A stretch of 64,000 bases of DNA, taken from NCBI RefSeq assembly GCF_023700005.1, contig NZ_JAMLJK010000001.1:1-64000 (forward strand), read 5' to 3'. Position numbers and translations under genes: made by a program. The notes under the pieces are model-generated. The model made no database searches. It worked only from the letters and a program-made list of their open reading frames with translations, and was not told the origin of the DNA. Each line of letters opens with the position of its first letter. Within the stretch, counting starts at the first letter, position 1. Shown here in pieces: positions 17,887 to 28,600 of this stretch. The DNA comes from Larsenimonas rhizosphaerae. Its GTDB lineage: Bacteria; Pseudomonadota; Gammaproteobacteria; Pseudomonadales; Halomonadaceae.

Positions 17887-18903
17887 TTACTCGACGGACA
17901 GACGCAGATCACCGGGCTGGATCAACCCGCCGCGCTGCATGAAATGATGAATAATCCACGCCAGTATGGCCGGTGCCAGAATACACAGCACCGCAGTACC
18001 TGCCATCGATGTTGCGGAAAGCCCCATGGTCTGAAGCACCATGACAGGGCCGACCAGCCCACTGGTGCCCATTCCTGCGCCAGCAGCGTTACTGGTCAGT
18101 ACCAGTACAGCAGTGGCCAAAGGAGCCAGAAGCGCTCCGGCAACGGTGGGCGGCACTAAAATCCAGGGGTTGCGAGCAATGTTGCCGATCAACAGCATGG
18201 AGGTACCAAGGCCGATGGCGATTGATGGACCAATGCCATTGTCCCGGTAGCCGGCGGCTGCAAATCCCATCATCTGGGCAGCACAGCCAACCGTCGCCGC
18301 TCCGGCGGCCAGACCGTTCAAATCCAGCATGATGGCGATGGCAGCACTCGAAATGGGAGCCGTGAGTGCCAGTCCCATGACCGTGGCGACCACTACCCCC
18401 ATGATGATGGGGCGCAACTCCGTGGCCCAGCTGATGGTCTGCCCCAGTCCGGTCAGAGCGGCAGCCAGGGGGGGAGCAATGAGCTGAGCCACCAGATAAC
18501 CGGTGCCGATAGTGACCAGAGGAGTCACCACGATATCCAGTGCTGTTTCCTTCGATATCAGCTTGCCGATTTCAACCGATACCAGCGTAGCCGCCAGTGC
18601 GCCTGCCGGCCCGCCGAGGCTTGCCCCTACCGTTCCCGATACCAGCGCGCTGTACAGCACCAGCGGTGGTGCCTTCAGCGCATTGGCCACGGCTACTCCG
18701 ATGGCCGCGCCCATCAGGGACATGGCGGTCTGTCCCATATCGACCAGGGGAGCAACTCCCAGGGAGTTCCCCAGGGTTTTCAGTATCAAACCAATGATCA
18801 GTGAGGCAAAGAGCCCCAGCGCCATGTGGCTCAGGCAGGTAACGCCATAAAGTGACAGACTCGGGACGACCTGCTTGCGTCGGGCAAATTCCACCAGCGA
18901 CAC
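17887..18903 (-). CDS. Orphan EIIC-like membrane protein (PTS_EIIC_2/PfoR type)
   Basis: Very hydrophobic protein of 338 residues, with about nine membrane segments rich in Gly and Ala. It resembles the PTS_EIIC_2 (PfoR) family, which looks like sugar-PTS permeases, but no EIIA, EIIB, HPr or EI genes are nearby. The open frame reaches 18963, but that start lies upstream of the metK terminator hairpin. The GTG at 18903 has AGAGG eight bases before it and lies after the hairpin, so I choose it. It is followed immediately by an antiporter gene. True substrate unknown. Confidence 0.75.
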   Translation of the reverse strand: MSLVEFARRKQVVPSLSLYGVTCLSHMALGLFASLIIGLILKTLGNSLGVAPLVDMGQTAMSLMGAAIGVAVANALKAPPLVLYSALVSGTVGASLGGPAGALAATLVSVEIGKLISKETALDIVVTPLVTIGTGYLVAQLIAPPLAAALTGLGQTISWATELRPIIMGVVVATVMGLALTAPISSAAIAIMLDLNGLAAGAATVGCAAQMMGFAAAGYRDNGIGPSIAIGLGTSMLLIGNIARNPWILVPPTVAGALLAPLATAVLVLTSNAAGAGMGTSGLVGPVMVLQTMGLSATSMAGTAVLCILAPAILAWIIHHFMQRGGLIQPGDLRLSVE

Positions 18904-18931
18904 ATCGCTATCCTCTTGTAGGTATAAACGC

Positions 18932-18957
18932 AAAAGAACCCGGCCGTGGCCGGGTTC
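18932..18957 (-). terminator. Terminator of metK
   Basis: GAACCCGGCC and GGCCGGGTTC form a ten-base-pair arm set, followed on the minus strand by a T-rich tract. It lies between metK and the EIIC-like gene. Confidence 0.85.
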
Positions 18958-18977
18958 CATCAAACTGACTGACAGGC

Positions 18978-20198
18978 TTACAGCCCGGCAGCAGCCTTGA
19001 GGTCATCCGCTCTATCGATCCTTTCCCAGGGGAAGGCCGTAAAGGTTTCTGTCTGCTGCTGCCCGTTGACGTCTGTCCAGGTATAGCTGTGTTCAAACGG
19101 CTCACGCCCGAAATGGCCATAGGATGCCGTCAGCTGATACATGGGATGCAGCAGGTCCAGCATGGTGGTAATGGCATAGGGACGCAGATCAAAATGCTCG
19201 CGTACCAGCTCAACGATACGAGCATCGCTGACCAGGCCGGTACCAAAGGTATTGATTGATACAGACGTTGGTTCAGCTACGCCGATGGCATAGGACACCT
19301 GAATTTCGCAGCGATCTGCCAGGCCGGCGGCCACAATGTTCTTGGCCACGTAGCGTCCCGCGTAAGCCGCGCTGCGGTCTACCTTCGATGGATCCTTGCC
19401 GGAAAATGCTCCGCCACCATGACGCGCCATGCCGCCGTAGGTATCTACAATGATCTTGCGGCCGGTAAGACCACAATCCCCTACCGGACCACCAATAACG
19501 AACTGCCCGGTCGGGTTGATGTGAAACTCGGTACTGTCGGTGATCCAGTCAGCCGGCAGCACTTCACGGATGATCAACTCTTCCACCGCCTGACGCAGCT
19601 CGTCCTGAGAAACATTTTCGTCATGCTGTGTCGACAGAACAATGGCATCTATAGCAACAGGCTTGCCATCATCACCATAGCGGAACGTAACCTGGCTTTT
19701 GGCATCCGGGCGCAACCATGGCAGGGTGCCATTCTTGCGAAGCTCCGACTGACGCTCGACCAGGCGATGCGCATAATGGATTGGCGCGGGCATATAGGAG
19801 GGGGTTTCATTGGTAGCATAACCAAACATCAACCCCTGATCTCCTGCGCCCTGGTCTTCTGGACGAGTACGGTCCACGCCCTGAGCAATATCTACGCTCT
19901 GCTTGCCGATCAGGTTCAGTACACCACAGGTCGCACCATCAAAACCTACAGCCGATGACGTATAACCGATCTCGGAAATCACCCGGCGTACCAGATCTTC
20001 CAGATCAACCCAGGCATTCGTTGTAATTTCACCCGCCACGATGGCAACACCGGTTTTCACCAGTGTTTCACAAGCCACGCGGGCCTGCTTGTCACGCGCA
20101 ATCAGTGCGTCCAGCACGGCATCCGAGATTTGATCGGCGATCTTGTCAGGGTGGCCTTCGGACACCGACTCAGAAGTAAACAGTGAGTATTCGCTCAT
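18978..20198 (-). CDS. metK: S-adenosylmethionine synthetase
   Basis: Makes SAM from methionine and ATP. The 406-residue protein has the N-terminal [21 protein letters not shown] segment (methionine and ATP contacts), the [20 protein letters not shown] segment near residue 122 and the glycine-rich [19 protein letters not shown] loop near 265. An AAGGACG site precedes the ATG. It ends before a terminator, so it forms its own unit. With metF and ahcY it completes much of the SAM cycle in this window; I see no riboswitch in its 110-base leader. Confidence 0.97.
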   Translation of the reverse strand: MSEYSLFTSESVSEGHPDKIADQISDAVLDALIARDKQARVACETLVKTGVAIVAGEITTNAWVDLEDLVRRVISEIGYTSSAVGFDGATCGVLNLIGKQSVDIAQGVDRTRPEDQGAGDQGLMFGYATNETPSYMPAPIHYAHRLVERQSELRKNGTLPWLRPDAKSQVTFRYGDDGKPVAIDAIVLSTQHDENVSQDELRQAVEELIIREVLPADWITDSTEFHINPTGQFVIGGPVGDCGLTGRKIIVDTYGGMARHGGGAFSGKDPSKVDRSAAYAGRYVAKNIVAAGLADRCEIQVSYAIGVAEPTSVSINTFGTGLVSDARIVELVREHFDLRPYAITTMLDLLHPMYQLTASYGHFGREPFEHSYTWTDVNGQQQTETFTAFPWERIDRADDLKAAAGL

Positions 20199-20311
20199 GA
20201 AACGTCCTTGATCCTCACATCAATGCAATAACAGACCGCTGCGTCCGAAGACGGCACGGAACAGGCGGGGTGTAGAATGGCAAAAAGTGTACACGCTGAC
20301 TGTAAGACTGC

Positions 20312-22570
20312 CTAGCTCGCCGACTGACTATCGTGCCAGTCGTGGTACCACTGCTCGAATGCCGGAACAGGCATGGGGGTGGCATACAAAAAGCCCTGAA
20401 TATAATCAACACCAAGACTGCACAGCATATCGGCCTGTGCCTGGGTTTCTACACCTTCACCTACCACATCAATGCCCAGCCCCATGGCAAGGTTGACGAT
20501 GGCGCCAACAATGGCCTGATCTCGCTCGTCATGGGCAATATCGTTGATAAAGGATCGATCGATCTTGATGGCATCCGTCGGGAAGTGCTTGAGGTAGGCC
20601 ATGGAAGAATAGCCAGTACCGAAGTCATCAATGGAGAGATAAGTACCCAGTGCACGAAGCCGAGCCAAGGTATGGGCGGCACTGGCCGGGTCACGCATCA
20701 TGACGGTTTCCGTCACTTCAAAGCCAAACCGTATTTCACGAGGATCAAAGGACAGCTGGTCGAGAATGCGCTCGATATGATCCAGAAGATTGGCTTGCGC
20801 CAGCTGACGTCCTGACAGGTTGACAGACAATGTCATTGGACTGTCCTGATCACCCAGCGATGACCAGAGACGCGCCTGACGGCAGGCCTGTTCGAGGACC
20901 CAGCTGCCAATAGGCACGATCAATCCGGATTCCTCGGCAACCGGAATAAAATCCTCCGGCATGATCAGCCCCTGTACAGGATGATTCCATCGCAGCAGGG
21001 CCTCGACAGATACAACTCTCCGACTGCCACAGGCGATCAATGGCTGATAGTAAAGCTCCAGCTGTCCCTGGGAAATCGCCTCGTGAAGATCACGCTCCAT
21101 CATCATGCGCCGAGCCAGCCGGGAATTCATGTGATCATTGAATACTTCGAACGTGCCACGGCCCTTGCCCTTGGCTTCGTACATGGCCATGTCCGCCCAT
21201 TTGAGCAAACCAACGGAAGTGCTTTCACACGTTGACAGCGCTACGCCAATGCTGCCCGAGACGAAAACATGGTCGTCGCCAAGATCCACCGGACTGTCAA
21301 AGCTCTTGAGAAGCTGCATCGCAAGATAGGAAGCTTCCCGCTCGCAGGTAAGCTCTGGACAGAGAACCACGAATTCGTCGCCGGAAAGACGGGCTACCAG
21401 GTTATCCGACCCTGCATTATTCTGAAGCCGTTCTGCCATGGTGCACAAAACAGTGTCACCGGCTTCATGCCCAAAGGTATCGTTGATGCGTTTAAAGCGA
21501 TCAAGGTCAATAAACATCAGCCCTATGGGTGTGGACTGGGGGTCCTGTAGCACCTGATCCAGTAATTTAAGCAGCAGCCCCCGTCGTGGCAATCCTGTCA
21601 GTTCATCATAATCCGCACGTCGTTCAAGCTCGCTCTGGCGCTGCTTGCGTCCTGAAATATCGCGAATAAAGGCGTAGAACTCCCACTGCTGGTTATCCTG
21701 CAATGACCAGAGTGTCATCTCCAGCTGCAGTGTTCTGCCATCACGGTGCAGGCCGGGCATTTCCAGTTGCTTACCCAGCACAAGGCTTTTCCCCGTGCGT
21801 AAAAACCGTGCCATCCCGGCGTCGTGAGCCTCCCGATAGCTTGGCGGTACAATCAGCTCACTGACCGGGTGATGCATGGCTTCTTCTCGAGACCAGCCAA
21901 ATAATGTCGCAGCAGCAATATTCCATGCGGTGACACAGCCCTCGCTGTCCATACCTATAAATCCGTCACCCGCGCTATCCAGAATCCGTTTGAGCTTTTG
22001 CTCACTTCGGGTGCGCTGCTGTTCATTCTCGCGGCACTCCAGGATGAAACCCAGCTGAATGCCAAACTGCTTCAGGAAAAAGGAATAATCCGACTCGGGC
22101 AGAACGGGATTGGCCCAGAAAAACTCCAGTATCAGTCGAACCTTGCGTCGGACAAGCACCGGCAGACAGGTGACATGATGGATACCATACTCGTTCAGGA
22201 CATGATTTCGCTGGGCCAGTGCTTCTTTTTCAGAAAGGTCATTTTCTACCGGATACCGGTAGTACAGGGCTTCGTTAGGCGCACTATGCGGATCTGCCAG
22301 AGCACTTTCGACCGCATGTTTACAAAATTTTTCGAATTGCCCGGGCACCATTTCAACAGTACTGAACCACTGATCGCTGGAAACGAGCGCTTCACCGTTA
22401 TCTTCAACCTTCCAGACATGACCGATGCCACGACCGGCCATGGTAATAAGGCGTGTCAGGACATCTTCCATGAAGGCATCTGTGCAGGGTGTATCTACTG
22501 CATCGTCAAGAAGTCGTGCAAGACAGGACTCCTCTGAAAAATCAGCGCTGTACGTTTCGACAATCGACAT
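20312..22570 (-). CDS. GAF/PAS/GGDEF/EAL cyclic di-GMP protein
   Basis: Soluble signalling protein of 752 residues. An N-terminal GAF-like region (about 1-190) is followed by a PAS domain (about 195-310), a GGDEF domain (about 325-480) and an EAL domain (about 500-745). The diguanylate cyclase signature reads SGDEF (in RLSGDEFVVL), and no RxxD inhibitory site precedes it. The phosphodiesterase residues are all present: EALLRW, SVNLSGRQ, FEVTETV, DDFGTGYSS, IKIDRSF and GEGVET. Phosphodiesterase activity is therefore likely and cyclase activity less certain. It stands alone, and its sensory input is unknown. Confidence 0.9.
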   Translation of the reverse strand: MSIVETYSADFSEESCLARLLDDAVDTPCTDAFMEDVLTRLITMAGRGIGHVWKVEDNGEALVSSDQWFSTVEMVPGQFEKFCKHAVESALADPHSAPNEALYYRYPVENDLSEKEALAQRNHVLNEYGIHHVTCLPVLVRRKVRLILEFFWANPVLPESDYSFFLKQFGIQLGFILECRENEQQRTRSEQKLKRILDSAGDGFIGMDSEGCVTAWNIAAATLFGWSREEAMHHPVSELIVPPSYREAHDAGMARFLRTGKSLVLGKQLEMPGLHRDGRTLQLEMTLWSLQDNQQWEFYAFIRDISGRKQRQSELERRADYDELTGLPRRGLLLKLLDQVLQDPQSTPIGLMFIDLDRFKRINDTFGHEAGDTVLCTMAERLQNNAGSDNLVARLSGDEFVVLCPELTCEREASYLAMQLLKSFDSPVDLGDDHVFVSGSIGVALSTCESTSVGLLKWADMAMYEAKGKGRGTFEVFNDHMNSRLARRMMMERDLHEAISQGQLELYYQPLIACGSRRVVSVEALLRWNHPVQGLIMPEDFIPVAEESGLIVPIGSWVLEQACRQARLWSSLGDQDSPMTLSVNLSGRQLAQANLLDHIERILDQLSFDPREIRFGFEVTETVMMRDPASAAHTLARLRALGTYLSIDDFGTGYSSMAYLKHFPTDAIKIDRSFINDIAHDERDQAIVGAIVNLAMGLGIDVVGEGVETQAQADMLCSLGVDYIQGFLYATPMPVPAFEQWYHDWHDSQSAS

Positions 22571-22880
22571 CGCTGGCCTCCCGTTCTAAACCCATTGCCT
22601 GGTCATGTATCTGGAACAACGCTGTCTGACCCGTTAAATGTATGCCCCAATCCTACAGGGTTTACTAATCCATATTAATAAAAATTAATTTCGGTTCGTG
22701 TAAGAAGGCCGGGTACGCTTTTACACAATACTGATCGCTGCCCACCCTGACGTGCACCGCATTGTAGCAATGACCTATCTCCACACCGTATGAGACGCTA
22801 TTCTGTTGATCCAGCACGATTCATCCGAAAGCGGGAAGACACGTTTCCCTCGTTCTATCTTCTGCAGGAGCATTACCGAT
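22571..22880. other. Intergenic region upstream of tkt
   Basis: About 310 bases between the divergent GGDEF/EAL gene and transketolase. It has a short AT-rich patch at 22670-22695 and should hold both promoters. I see no strong operator palindrome or RNA. An AGGAG site at its end serves tkt. Confidence 0.5.
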
Positions 22881-24872
22881 ATGCCATCTCGCCGTCACCT
22901 AGCCAACGCCCTCCGTGCGCTGTCCATGGACGCCGTGCAGCAGGCCAATTCCGGTCACCCCGGCATGCCCATGGGCATGGCTGATATTGCCGAGGTACTC
23001 TGGAGAGATCACCTGAAGCACAACCCGGCCAACCCTGACTGGGAAGATCGGGATCGCTTTATTCTTTCCAATGGCCATGGCTCCATGCTGCACTACGCCC
23101 TGCTGCATTTGAGCGGTTATGACCTCCCCCTCGAGGAGATCAAGAACTTCCGCCAACTGGGTTCCAAAACGCCAGGCCACCCGGAACACGGGTATACACC
23201 AGGCATCGAGACGACCACGGGTCCGCTGGGACAGGGACTGGCCAACGGTATTGGCATGGCCATCGCCGAAAAAACCCTGGCTGCTCAGTTCAACCGCGAT
23301 GATTTCAATGTCATCGACCACCGTGTCTGGGTATTTGCCGGTGATGGCTGCCTGATGGAAGGGATCAGCCATGAAGCCTGCTCGTTGGCGGGCACGCTGG
23401 GTCTGGGCAATCTGGTCGTATTTTACGACGACAACGGTATTTCGATCGATGGCGAGGTTGAAGGCTGGTTTACCGACGATACCGCCGGGCGCTTCCGCGC
23501 CTATGGATGGCATGTCATTGATACTATCGACGGACATGATCGCGACCAGATCAATCAGGCCATCGAAGATGCCAAGCAGGTTACTGACAAACCCACTCTG
23601 GTCATCTGCAAGACCGTGATCGGTTTCGGCTCGCCCAACAAGGCCGGCAAGGAAGAGTCTCACGGTGCTGCCCTTGGTGATGATGAAGTAGCTGCTACCC
23701 GCAAACAACTCGGCTGGGAATACGGCCCATTTGAAATTCCTGATGACATCTACACCGCGTGGGATGCAAGGGAGCAGGGCAAGGCGCTTGAGCAGGCGCA
23801 CAAGGAACAGATGGCTGCCTATGAAAAGGCACATCCGGAACTTGCTGCAGAACTTTCCCGTCGACAGAGTGGTCGCCTGCCGGATGACTTTGATGGTGAT
23901 GCTCTGGTCAAGTCTGCTCAGGAAAAGCAGGAAAAAACTGCCTCGCGCAAGGCTTCTCAGGCAGTACTGAACGATCTGGGCCCGGGCCTTCCCGAGCTGC
24001 TGGGCGGCAGTGCGGACCTGGCACCATCCAACCTCACGCTATGGAGCGGTTCAAAGGCCATCACCCGCGACGACTTCAGCGGCAACTACCTGCACTATGG
24101 TGTTCGTGAGTTCGGAATGGGTGCCATTGCCAACGGCATTGCTACCCATGGCGGCTTTATTCCCTATGATGCTACCTTCCTGGTGTTCATGGAGTACATG
24201 CACAACGCTGTCCGCATGTCTGCGCTGTCTCATACACGTATTCTCCATGTGTTCACACACGACTCGATTGGCCTGGGTGAAGATGGTCCGACGCACCAGC
24301 CTGTCGAGCAACTGGCTGATCTGCGCAACCTGCCGGGCCTCCATACCTGGCGCCCCTGCGATGCCACCGAAACAGCAGCAGCCTGGGTAGAAGGGCTCAA
24401 GCGTGAAAAAGGCCCTACAGCACTTATTTTCTCACGTCAGAACCTGAATCCGCAGGCACGCAACGATGAACAGCTGGCCAACCTCCGTCGTGGTGGCTAC
24501 ATCCTCAAGGATGCAGACAATGGCAAGCCGGAATTGATCCTGATCTCTACAGGTTCGGAAGTCGGCATCACCATGGATGCAGCACAGGTTCTTGAAGACA
24601 AGGGCCATAAGGTACGTGTTGTTTCCATGCCCTGCACAACACTGTTTGATGAGCAGGACAATGCCTATCGCGACAGCGTCCTGCCAAGGAATGTGCGTGC
24701 ACGTCTGGCGGTAGAAGCAGCCATCCCGTCGACTTGGTACAAGTATGTCGGTCTCGATGGCGATGTCATCGGCATGACGACCTATGGTGAATCAGGCAAG
24801 GCTGAAGATCTGTTCAAACACTTCGGCTTTACTGCAGAAAAGATCGTTGAACGGGCTGAAGCACTGCTTTGA
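22881..24872 (+). CDS. tkt: Transketolase
   Basis: Thiamine-diphosphate enzyme of the pentose phosphate pathway, 663 residues. The N-terminal domain holds GHPGMPMG and the cofactor motif [18 protein letters not shown] with its distal asparagine (DDNGISIDG). The middle domain has [13 protein letters not shown] and the [15 protein letters not shown] segment, and the C-terminal domain covers the last 130 residues. The frame is open from 22806, but the ATG at 22881 follows AGGAG and matches the family start. It is followed by a terminator, then epd and pgk 1.4 kb on, a cluster seen in many proteobacteria. Confidence 0.95.
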   Translation: MPSRRHLANALRALSMDAVQQANSGHPGMPMGMADIAEVLWRDHLKHNPANPDWEDRDRFILSNGHGSMLHYALLHLSGYDLPLEEIKNFRQLGSKTPGHPEHGYTPGIETTTGPLGQGLANGIGMAIAEKTLAAQFNRDDFNVIDHRVWVFAGDGCLMEGISHEACSLAGTLGLGNLVVFYDDNGISIDGEVEGWFTDDTAGRFRAYGWHVIDTIDGHDRDQINQAIEDAKQVTDKPTLVICKTVIGFGSPNKAGKEESHGAALGDDEVAATRKQLGWEYGPFEIPDDIYTAWDAREQGKALEQAHKEQMAAYEKAHPELAAELSRRQSGRLPDDFDGDALVKSAQEKQEKTASRKASQAVLNDLGPGLPELLGGSADLAPSNLTLWSGSKAITRDDFSGNYLHYGVREFGMGAIANGIATHGGFIPYDATFLVFMEYMHNAVRMSALSHTRILHVFTHDSIGLGEDGPTHQPVEQLADLRNLPGLHTWRPCDATETAAAWVEGLKREKGPTALIFSRQNLNPQARNDEQLANLRRGGYILKDADNGKPELILISTGSEVGITMDAAQVLEDKGHKVRVVSMPCTTLFDEQDNAYRDSVLPRNVRARLAVEAAIPSTWYKYVGLDGDVIGMTTYGESGKAEDLFKHFGFTAEKIVERAEALL

Positions 24873-24885
24873 TTCCTGCTCACGA

Positions 24886-24916
24886 AAAAGCCCGGCCAAT
24901 GGCCGGGCTTTTTTAT
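24886..24916. terminator. Bidirectional terminator between tkt and the class I aldolase
   Basis: The arms AGCCCGGCC and GGCCGGGCT are flanked by A5 and T6, so the hairpin works in both directions for the two convergent genes. Confidence 0.93.
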
Positions 24917-24929
24917 CACTCGTTACCCA

Positions 24930-25982
24930 TCAGGCAATCGTGACATCCTTCGACAGATAGACGTCCTGAATGGAGTTCAGCAATTGCACTCCTTCAGCAA
25001 ACGGCTTCTGGAAGGCCTTGCGACCCGAGATAAGGCCCATGCCACCAGCACGCTTGTTGATGACCGCAGTGCGTACGGCTTCAGCCAGATCCGATTCGCC
25101 CTTGGAACCACCACCGGAATTGATCAATCCCGCACGCCCCATATAGGCATTGGCAACCTGATAGCGCGCAAGGTCAATCGGATGATCGGATGTCAGCTCG
25201 CTGTATACCTTGTCATGGGTATGGCCAAAACCGATCGCCTTGTAGCCACCATTGTTTTCAGGCAGCTTCTGCTTGACGATATCCGCCTTGATGGTCGCGG
25301 CAAGGTGTACTGCCTGGCTGGAAAGATCGGATGACACATGATAGTCCGTTCCGTCTTTCTTGAATGCCGGGTTACGCAGATAGGACCACAGCACCGTGAC
25401 CATACCCAGCTGATGCGCACGCTCGAAGGCTTCGCTGATTTCGGTAATCTGACGACGACTTTCCGGCGAGCCGTAATAGATGGTGGCTCCCACCGCGACG
25501 CACCCCATGCGATGCGCCTGCTCTACCTGTGCAAACAGGGTCTGGTCATAAATGGCCGGATACGTCAGGGTCTCGTTGTGATTGAGCTTGACCATCATCG
25601 GAATACGATGCGCATAACGTCGAGCCACACTTGAAAGCACGCCCAGCGTGGAAGCTACGCAACTGCAGCCACCTTCAATAGCCAGCTCAACAATGTTCTT
25701 GGGATCAAAGTACATCGGATTCGGTGCAAAGGAAGCGCCACCCGAGTGTTCGATACCCTGATCAATCGGCAGCATGCTGACATAGCCGGTACCGCCCAGA
25801 CGCCCGTTATCAAACAGCGCCTGCATATTACGCAGTACAAGCGGACTACGATCACTGTCGGTCATGACACGATCAACATAATCGCTGCCCGGCAGATACA
25901 GATCCTCTTTTTTGAACCCGGTGCAGGTATGGCTCAGCAAATGATCTGCTTCGTCACCCAACAGCTTCGCAATATCCGTCAT
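24930..25982 (-). CDS. fbaB: Class I fructose-bisphosphate aldolase (DhnA/FbaB family)
   Basis: Schiff-base aldolase of 350 residues that cleaves fructose 1,6-bisphosphate to two triose phosphates. It has the DhnA-type segments [14 protein letters not shown] (residue 69), [15 protein letters not shown] (about 127) and [17 protein letters not shown] (about 288). It belongs to the archaeal-type class I family, not the zinc class II family that usually sits next to pgk. An AAGGAG site precedes the ATG. It lies between tkt and epd on the opposite strand, so the cluster still holds the triose-phosphate steps, but under a separate promoter. Confidence 0.9.
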   Translation of the reverse strand: MTDIAKLLGDEADHLLSHTCTGFKKEDLYLPGSDYVDRVMTDSDRSPLVLRNMQALFDNGRLGGTGYVSMLPIDQGIEHSGGASFAPNPMYFDPKNIVELAIEGGCSCVASTLGVLSSVARRYAHRIPMMVKLNHNETLTYPAIYDQTLFAQVEQAHRMGCVAVGATIYYGSPESRRQITEISEAFERAHQLGMVTVLWSYLRNPAFKKDGTDYHVSSDLSSQAVHLAATIKADIVKQKLPENNGGYKAIGFGHTHDKVYSELTSDHPIDLARYQVANAYMGRAGLINSGGGSKGESDLAEAVRTAVINKRAGGMGLISGRKAFQKPFAEGVQLLNSIQDVYLSKDVTIA

Positions 25983-26310
25983 TTATGCTACTCCTTGGCG
26001 TTTATGACAGGGAACATGTGACATGTGAAAAATCACGTTGTGACATGACCAACAGATCCGTGGGATCTGCCTCTTCTCTCGTTAATAGTTTTTTGATCCA
26101 GCAACGTCCATGCATTCCAGCATGGCGCATACCTTATAGGGTATCGGTGGCACCCTATCATGCCGGAGTGACCAATGGACGTGTCAGCCGTTTCAGTTTA
26201 TACAAAAGTAGCATAAGGCTGACATCAATATCAGTAATTCCTCATGACAGTGGAGATGGTTTCTACGCTACCATGGGCCCCTGAACACATGACCTTTAAC
26301 TGTAGAGTCC
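25983..26310. promoter_or_regulatory. fbaB-epd divergent region with inverted repeats
   Basis: These 328 bases hold no gene. Three dyads lie close together: CCATGC/GCATGG (26108-26125), ATACC/GGTAT (26129-26144) and ATAGGGT/ACCCTAT (26136-26158). The last two overlap and could be alternative RNA or protein-binding structures. TGACATG occurs twice nearby, at about 26018 and 26041. No known regulator site is recognised. Confidence 0.45.
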
Positions 26311-27327
26311 ATGAGCTATCGAATTGCCATCAATGGGTATGGTCGTATCGGGCGCTGTGTATTGCGCGCCATCACCGAGCGTCGATTGAATGACGAGCTA
26401 CAGGTCGTGGCCATCAATGACCTTGCTGCGCCAGATACGCTGGCCTACCTGACACGACTGGATTCTACTCATGGCCGTTTCCCGGGCAACGTGCATCTCG
26501 AGGGAGATCAATTGCTGATCGATGATAACCCTCCCATCACGCTGTTGCGTGAGCCCTCTGTCACGCTACTCCCATGGTCCAGTCTGGGGATTGATATGGT
26601 GTTCGATTGTTCGGGTCATTCCGGCACACGTGCCTATGCCGAACAGCACCTGCAGGCAGGCGCCTCACGGTTTCTGTTTTCTCATCCGGCTCGAGACGAT
26701 GTGGATGCCACCATCATTGATGGTGTCAACCATGACGCTCTGAATCCCAGGTACACCATCATTTCGGCAGGCTCCTGTACTACCAATGCACTGGTACCAG
26801 TGTTGACCGAGCTGGATAACGCATTCGGCGTAACCTACGGCGTTACTACCACCCTGCACTCGGCCATGAACGATCAACCCGTAATTGATGCGGCCCATCC
26901 GGACGACCTTCGCCTGGCTCGCTCTGCCATGAGCTCGATGATTCCCGTGACCACCAGCCTCAAGACCGGTATTTCAAGATTGATGCCCCATCTTGAAGAC
27001 CGCTTTGAATGTCTGCACGTTCGCGTTCCCACCATTAATGTATCAATGATGGATATTTCACTGACACTGAATACCCCGGTTACCGTGGATCAGGTCAATC
27101 ACCGTCTGGCAGAGGCGGCTCGCACCCACCTTGATGGAAAACTAGGCTTTACTGCTGATCCCATGGTATCCATTGATTTCAATCATGACTCTCGTTCATC
27201 CATTCTGGATGCCACCCAGACACGTGTTGCAGGTCGGCATCTCGTGAAACTGGTGTGCTGGTTTGATAATGAATGGGGCTATACCAATCGTATGATCGAT
27301 GTGGCCAGGCGCTGGCTATCGGCTTGA
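26311..27327 (+). CDS. epd: Erythrose-4-phosphate dehydrogenase (GAPDH family)
   Basis: NAD-dependent dehydrogenase of 338 residues. The Rossmann motif INGYGRIGR opens the protein, and the catalytic cysteine lies in AGSCTTN near residue 153. The segment [17 protein letters not shown] is closer to Epd than to GapA, and the position between tkt and pgk is the classical epd site. Epd makes 4-phosphoerythronate for pyridoxal phosphate synthesis. A gap-type role in glycolysis cannot be excluded from sequence alone. It is likely co-transcribed with pgk, which starts 49 bases after its stop. Confidence 0.85.
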   Translation: MSYRIAINGYGRIGRCVLRAITERRLNDELQVVAINDLAAPDTLAYLTRLDSTHGRFPGNVHLEGDQLLIDDNPPITLLREPSVTLLPWSSLGIDMVFDCSGHSGTRAYAEQHLQAGASRFLFSHPARDDVDATIIDGVNHDALNPRYTIISAGSCTTNALVPVLTELDNAFGVTYGVTTTLHSAMNDQPVIDAAHPDDLRLARSAMSSMIPVTTSLKTGISRLMPHLEDRFECLHVRVPTINVSMMDISLTLNTPVTVDQVNHRLAEAARTHLDGKLGFTADPMVSIDFNHDSRSSILDATQTRVAGRHLVKLVCWFDNEWGYTNRMIDVARRWLSA

Positions 27328-27376
27328 TAACCTCGAAGTCATCCGACTTCATGCAATTTACAAGGAGCATGCTGTT

Positions 27377-28543
27377 ATGAACGTTCGTACCATGTCAGAA
27401 CTGGACCTGGCCGATAAGCGAGTACTTGTACGCCAGGACCTTAACGTTCCTGTCAAGGATGGCAGAGTAACCTCGGATGCCAGGATCAGGGCATGCCTGC
27501 CAACCATCAAGGCGGCACTTGAACAAAAGGCCCGTCTGATGCTGATGAGCCATCTGGGTCGTCCTGTCGAGGGTGAACCGGACGATGAATTTTCGATGGC
27601 GCCAGTAGCCAACCGCTTGAGTGAACTGCTGGGGATTACCGTTCGGGTAGAGAAGGACTATCTGGACGGTCGCATGCTGGAGATCGAGCCCGGCGAAGTG
27701 GTGCTGCTCGAAAATGTTCGTTTCAACAAGGGTGAAAAGAAAGACGACGAGTCCCTATCCAGGGCATACGCTTCCTTGTGCGATATTTATGTCATGGATG
27801 CCTTCGGTACGGCTCACCGGGCTCAGGCATCAACCCATGGAGTGGCTCGCTATGCTGAAACGGCCTGCGCAGGGCCGCTGCTGGCCGGCGAACTGGATGC
27901 ATTGGAGAAGGCGCTTTCCAAACCTGATCGCCCTCTGGTGGCCATCGTAGGTGGCTCCAAGGTCTCTACCAAGCTGGAAGTGCTCAACGCCCTGTCAGAA
28001 AAGTGTGACCAGTTGATCGTCGGTGGCGGAATTGCCAATACGTTCATCGCCGCCGCGGGTTACAACGTAGGCAAGTCATTGTATGAGGCAGACCTGGTTG
28101 ATCAGGCCAAAACCCTGATGGAAAAGGTTAATGTCCCTCTTCCGGAAGATGTGGTGGTAGCTACTGAATTTTCGGAAAATGCCGAGGCGACAGTCAAGTC
28201 ACTCAAAGACATCAATTCAGATGACATGATCCTTGATGTGGGCCCTAAAACAGCCGCCAGCTTTGCTGCAAGCCTCAAACAGGCCGGAACCATTTTGTGG
28301 AACGGACCGGTGGGTGTTTTCGAAATCGATCAATTTGGTAATGGCACCAAGGCAATGGCACACGCAATCGCCGAAAGTGATGCATTCTCCATCGCTGGAG
28401 GCGGTGATACCCTGGCAGCCATCGACAAGTACGATGTTGCCCATGATATTTCCTATATCTCTACTGGCGGGGGAGCATTTCTGGAATACGTAGAAGGCAA
28501 GACGCTTCCGGCCGTTCAGGCGCTCAGGGACGCTTCATGCTGA
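27377..28543 (+). CDS. pgk: Phosphoglycerate kinase
   Basis: Transfers phosphate between 1,3-bisphosphoglycerate and ADP; monomer of 388 residues. The substrate-binding N-terminal half shows [21 protein letters not shown] and [15 protein letters not shown], and the nucleotide-binding half shows [23 protein letters not shown] and the C-terminal [11 protein letters not shown] plus [14 protein letters not shown]. The frame is open from 27299, but the ATG at 27377 follows AAGGAG. It lies downstream of epd and is closed by a strong terminator. Confidence 0.96.
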   Translation: MNVRTMSELDLADKRVLVRQDLNVPVKDGRVTSDARIRACLPTIKAALEQKARLMLMSHLGRPVEGEPDDEFSMAPVANRLSELLGITVRVEKDYLDGRMLEIEPGEVVLLENVRFNKGEKKDDESLSRAYASLCDIYVMDAFGTAHRAQASTHGVARYAETACAGPLLAGELDALEKALSKPDRPLVAIVGGSKVSTKLEVLNALSEKCDQLIVGGGIANTFIAAAGYNVGKSLYEADLVDQAKTLMEKVNVPLPEDVVVATEFSENAEATVKSLKDINSDDMILDVGPKTAASFAASLKQAGTILWNGPVGVFEIDQFGNGTKAMAHAIAESDAFSIAGGGDTLAAIDKYDVAHDISYISTGGGAFLEYVEGKTLPAVQALRDASC

Positions 28544-28555
28544 AAGCCGTTCATG

Positions 28556-28582
28556 AAAAACGGGCCGATTGGCCCGTTTTTT
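28556..28582 (+). terminator. Terminator of pgk
   Basis: ACGGGCC and GGCCCGT arms with a GATT loop, then T6. An A-run on the other side also lets it act for the minus-strand small gene that ends at 28601. Confidence 0.93.
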
Positions 28583-28600
28583 ATATTCAGCTCCACAGAA

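Noticed and set aside
26016-26050. CRP-like site TGTGA with TCAC
   Set aside because: The spacing between half sites is four and not six bases, and the second half is incomplete.
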